From an archaeon (GTDB lineage Archaea > Asgardarchaeota > Hermodarchaeia > Hermodarchaeales > Hermodarchaeaceae): a stretch of 6,500 nt of DNA. Positions 5,375-6,500 of this stretch are shown here, piece by piece. The first letter of the stretch is position 1. Every line of letters starts with the position of its first letter. The position numbers were made by a program, and so were the translations under genes. The notes below the pieces were generated by a model. That model saw only the letters and a program-made list of their open reading frames with translations, was not told where the DNA came from and searched no databases. Where the stretch lies: positions 1 to 6,500 of the forward strand of contig JABXGU010000129.1 in the NCBI GenBank assembly GCA_016550415.1, given 5' to 3'.

Positions 5375-6500
5375 TTAGACCTCTTCTGTGTCTGCGGCCT
5401 CTTTCATTTTGCCCAGCTGCTTTGCCAGAAGACGTTCAACAATATCAAGGAGACGCCGCTCTGAACCCCGCGGAATTGTAGCTCCAGCTGCAATGTTATG
5501 CCCTCCTCCTTCTGATCCACTTCCAATCTCTTCACATGCTTTCTGTAGCAATTTACCTAGATGAGCTCCAGCCTCTACTATCTTATAGGTAGTTCTTGCT
5601 GAGACCTTCACTCTCCCATCACTTGTGTATGCAAAAGCGAAAACCGGCTTTGACCAATCAAGAATTTGTGAATTAAGTGCCAGACCAGCAACTGATCCAA
5701 CTAATGTTTCTGAAATCTTATCTTCTGCATGGAAGGCTTGGATGAGTCGGCGAGCTTGAACAGCATCAGGATCTCCAGAAAGCCAAGAGAGACCTTCAGC
5801 AATCTGTCGCCTATGTTCTTTCAAAATGTTTTCAGCTCTCTGGTAGAGATCTGCCCTATCACCCATACAAATGGCGACGCCAATACCTCCATTATCAGAC
5901 CGACCACATGCATTGAGGAGAGTTGCAAACATTCGTGCATCCCTAGTATAACTATCAGATCCCTCTTGTTTTAATGTGTAGACATAGCCAATAAGGGATT
6001 GAGCTTCGCGAGCGGGGATATTATGTTTGAGCATATATGTAATAAGAGAAGAGTTGAGGCGCCGCTTTTCTTCCTTAGTTAGGGAGGAAATGGAACGCCA
6101 ATTGTCGCCATCCTTTAATTCAATTTCAATTTCAGAAAGAAAAGCAAGAGCACCTTCAGGACTATTGCTTATGCCAGGAATAAATGGTGACGTAGAATAT
6201 TGAAGGGCAATATGGATTGGACGGGTTACACGTCCAAATATTCGGATGTCAATTGATACATCCAAGATCTCTGCAGCCTTTGCATCCTCAACAATAATGT
6301 CATTGTTCAGACTGATGAGTGAATGCTTATCTCCGCAATCTTGAAGATCACCTAGGGCGCCTACCACAGCAAGAGCTGCTAAATCTTCATTTGAGCCACC
6401 TAAATGTCGCGCCACAAGATATGCTACACCTGCCCCTGAGATTTCTGAAGTGCCATCAATCCCACACAAATGCGGTTTGATTTGCTGAATGTTCCCAGGA
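5375..6500 (-). CDS. Archaeal RecJ-like DHH-family single-strand exonuclease (N-terminal part missing)
   Basis: The frame is open to the right edge and gives 374 residues before TAA. The first ten visible residues (PGNIQQIKPH) continue straight into LCGIDGTSEISGAGVAYLVARHL, so a TTG at 6469 is an internal Leu, not a start. Archaeal RecJ/GAN proteins are about 460-490 residues, so roughly 100 residues with the catalytic DHH motif and the first metal-binding Asp residues lie off the edge. Visible are the tail of the DHH domain (GDLQDCGDK), a middle region with SLIGYVYTLKQE and FATLLNACGR, and a C-terminal DHHA1 domain with SVAGLALNS, DGRVKVSAR and the GGGHNIAAGATIP motif (His codon at 5498-5500). 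The family digests single-stranded DNA or RNA with manganese or magnesium, and some members bind GINS in the replisome. In archaea it commonly sits between the S15 and S3Ae genes, as here beside S3Ae. Confidence 0.92.
   Translation of the reverse strand, partial: PGNIQQIKPHLCGIDGTSEISGAGVAYLVARHLGGSNEDLAALAVVGALGDLQDCGDKHSLISLNNDIIVEDAKAAEILDVSIDIRIFGRVTRPIHIALQYSTSPFIPGISNSPEGALAFLSEIEIELKDGDNWRSISSLTKEEKRRLNSSLITYMLKHNIPAREAQSLIGYVYTLKQEGSDSYTRDARMFATLLNACGRSDNGGIGVAICMGDRADLYQRAENILKEHRRQIAEGLSWLSGDPDAVQARRLIQAFHAEDKISETLVGSVAGLALNSQILDWSKPVFAFAYTSDGRVKVSARTTYKIVEAGAHLGKLLQKACEEIGSGSEGGGHNIAAGATIPRGSERRLLDIVERLLAKQLGKMKEAADTEEV

Noticed and set aside
5729..5974. Plus-strand open frame of 81 codons antisense to the DHH nuclease
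   Set aside because: It is a shadow of the nuclease gene, whose conserved motifs run through the same bases.

Overview
The window looks like ordinary chromosomal DNA from an archaeon of moderate to low GC content. Three things place it in Archaea: ribosomal protein S3Ae (eS1), which bacteria lack; an archaeal RecJ-type DHH exonuclease directly upstream of it; and a YchF-like TGS GTPase with archaeal-type motifs. TATA-like boxes and T-rich tracts sit where archaeal promoters and terminators belong. The exact lineage cannot be read from this stretch. The protein style would fit an uncultivated archaeal group (for example Asgard or Bathyarchaeia relatives), but that is a guess.

Layout from left to right: (1) positions 1-1023, plus strand: the 3' part of a YchF-like GTPase whose P-loop end lies off the left edge. 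(2) Positions 1020-3041, minus strand: a two-gene operon, a B12-binding-type radical SAM protein (TIGR03960-like) followed 15 nt later by a small archaeal conserved protein (probably DUF2095). Its last stop codon overlaps the GTPase stop codon tail to tail. (3) Positions 3259-4056, minus strand: a long-form TspO/MBR (tryptophan-rich sensory protein) membrane protein with its own candidate promoter and a T8 tract just upstream. (4) Positions 4227-4511, minus strand: a 94-residue protein I do not recognise, with a clear TATA box. (5) Positions 4695-5285, minus strand: S3Ae, ending in a T7 tract. (6) Positions 5375-6500, minus strand: the C-terminal part of the RecJ-like DHH exonuclease, whose N-terminal end lies off the right edge.

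The DHH nuclease and S3Ae belong to a well-known archaeal cluster, usually headed by ribosomal protein S15. They join replication or repair to ribosome biogenesis and translation. The YchF-like GTPase is also translation-associated. The radical SAM protein and its small partner have no established function. The TspO protein and the 94-residue protein look like separately transcribed units between the two conserved blocks.

No stretch over 300 bases lacks a gene. The three larger gaps (3042-3258, 4057-4226, 4512-4694) hold promoter and terminator-like signals and one small repeat pair. I saw no tRNA, rRNA, CRISPR array, transposase or integration site. I did not find a convincing new defence or mobile system. 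The most open questions are the radical SAM/DUF2095-like pair, the orphan 94-residue gene and the origin of the archaeal TspO.
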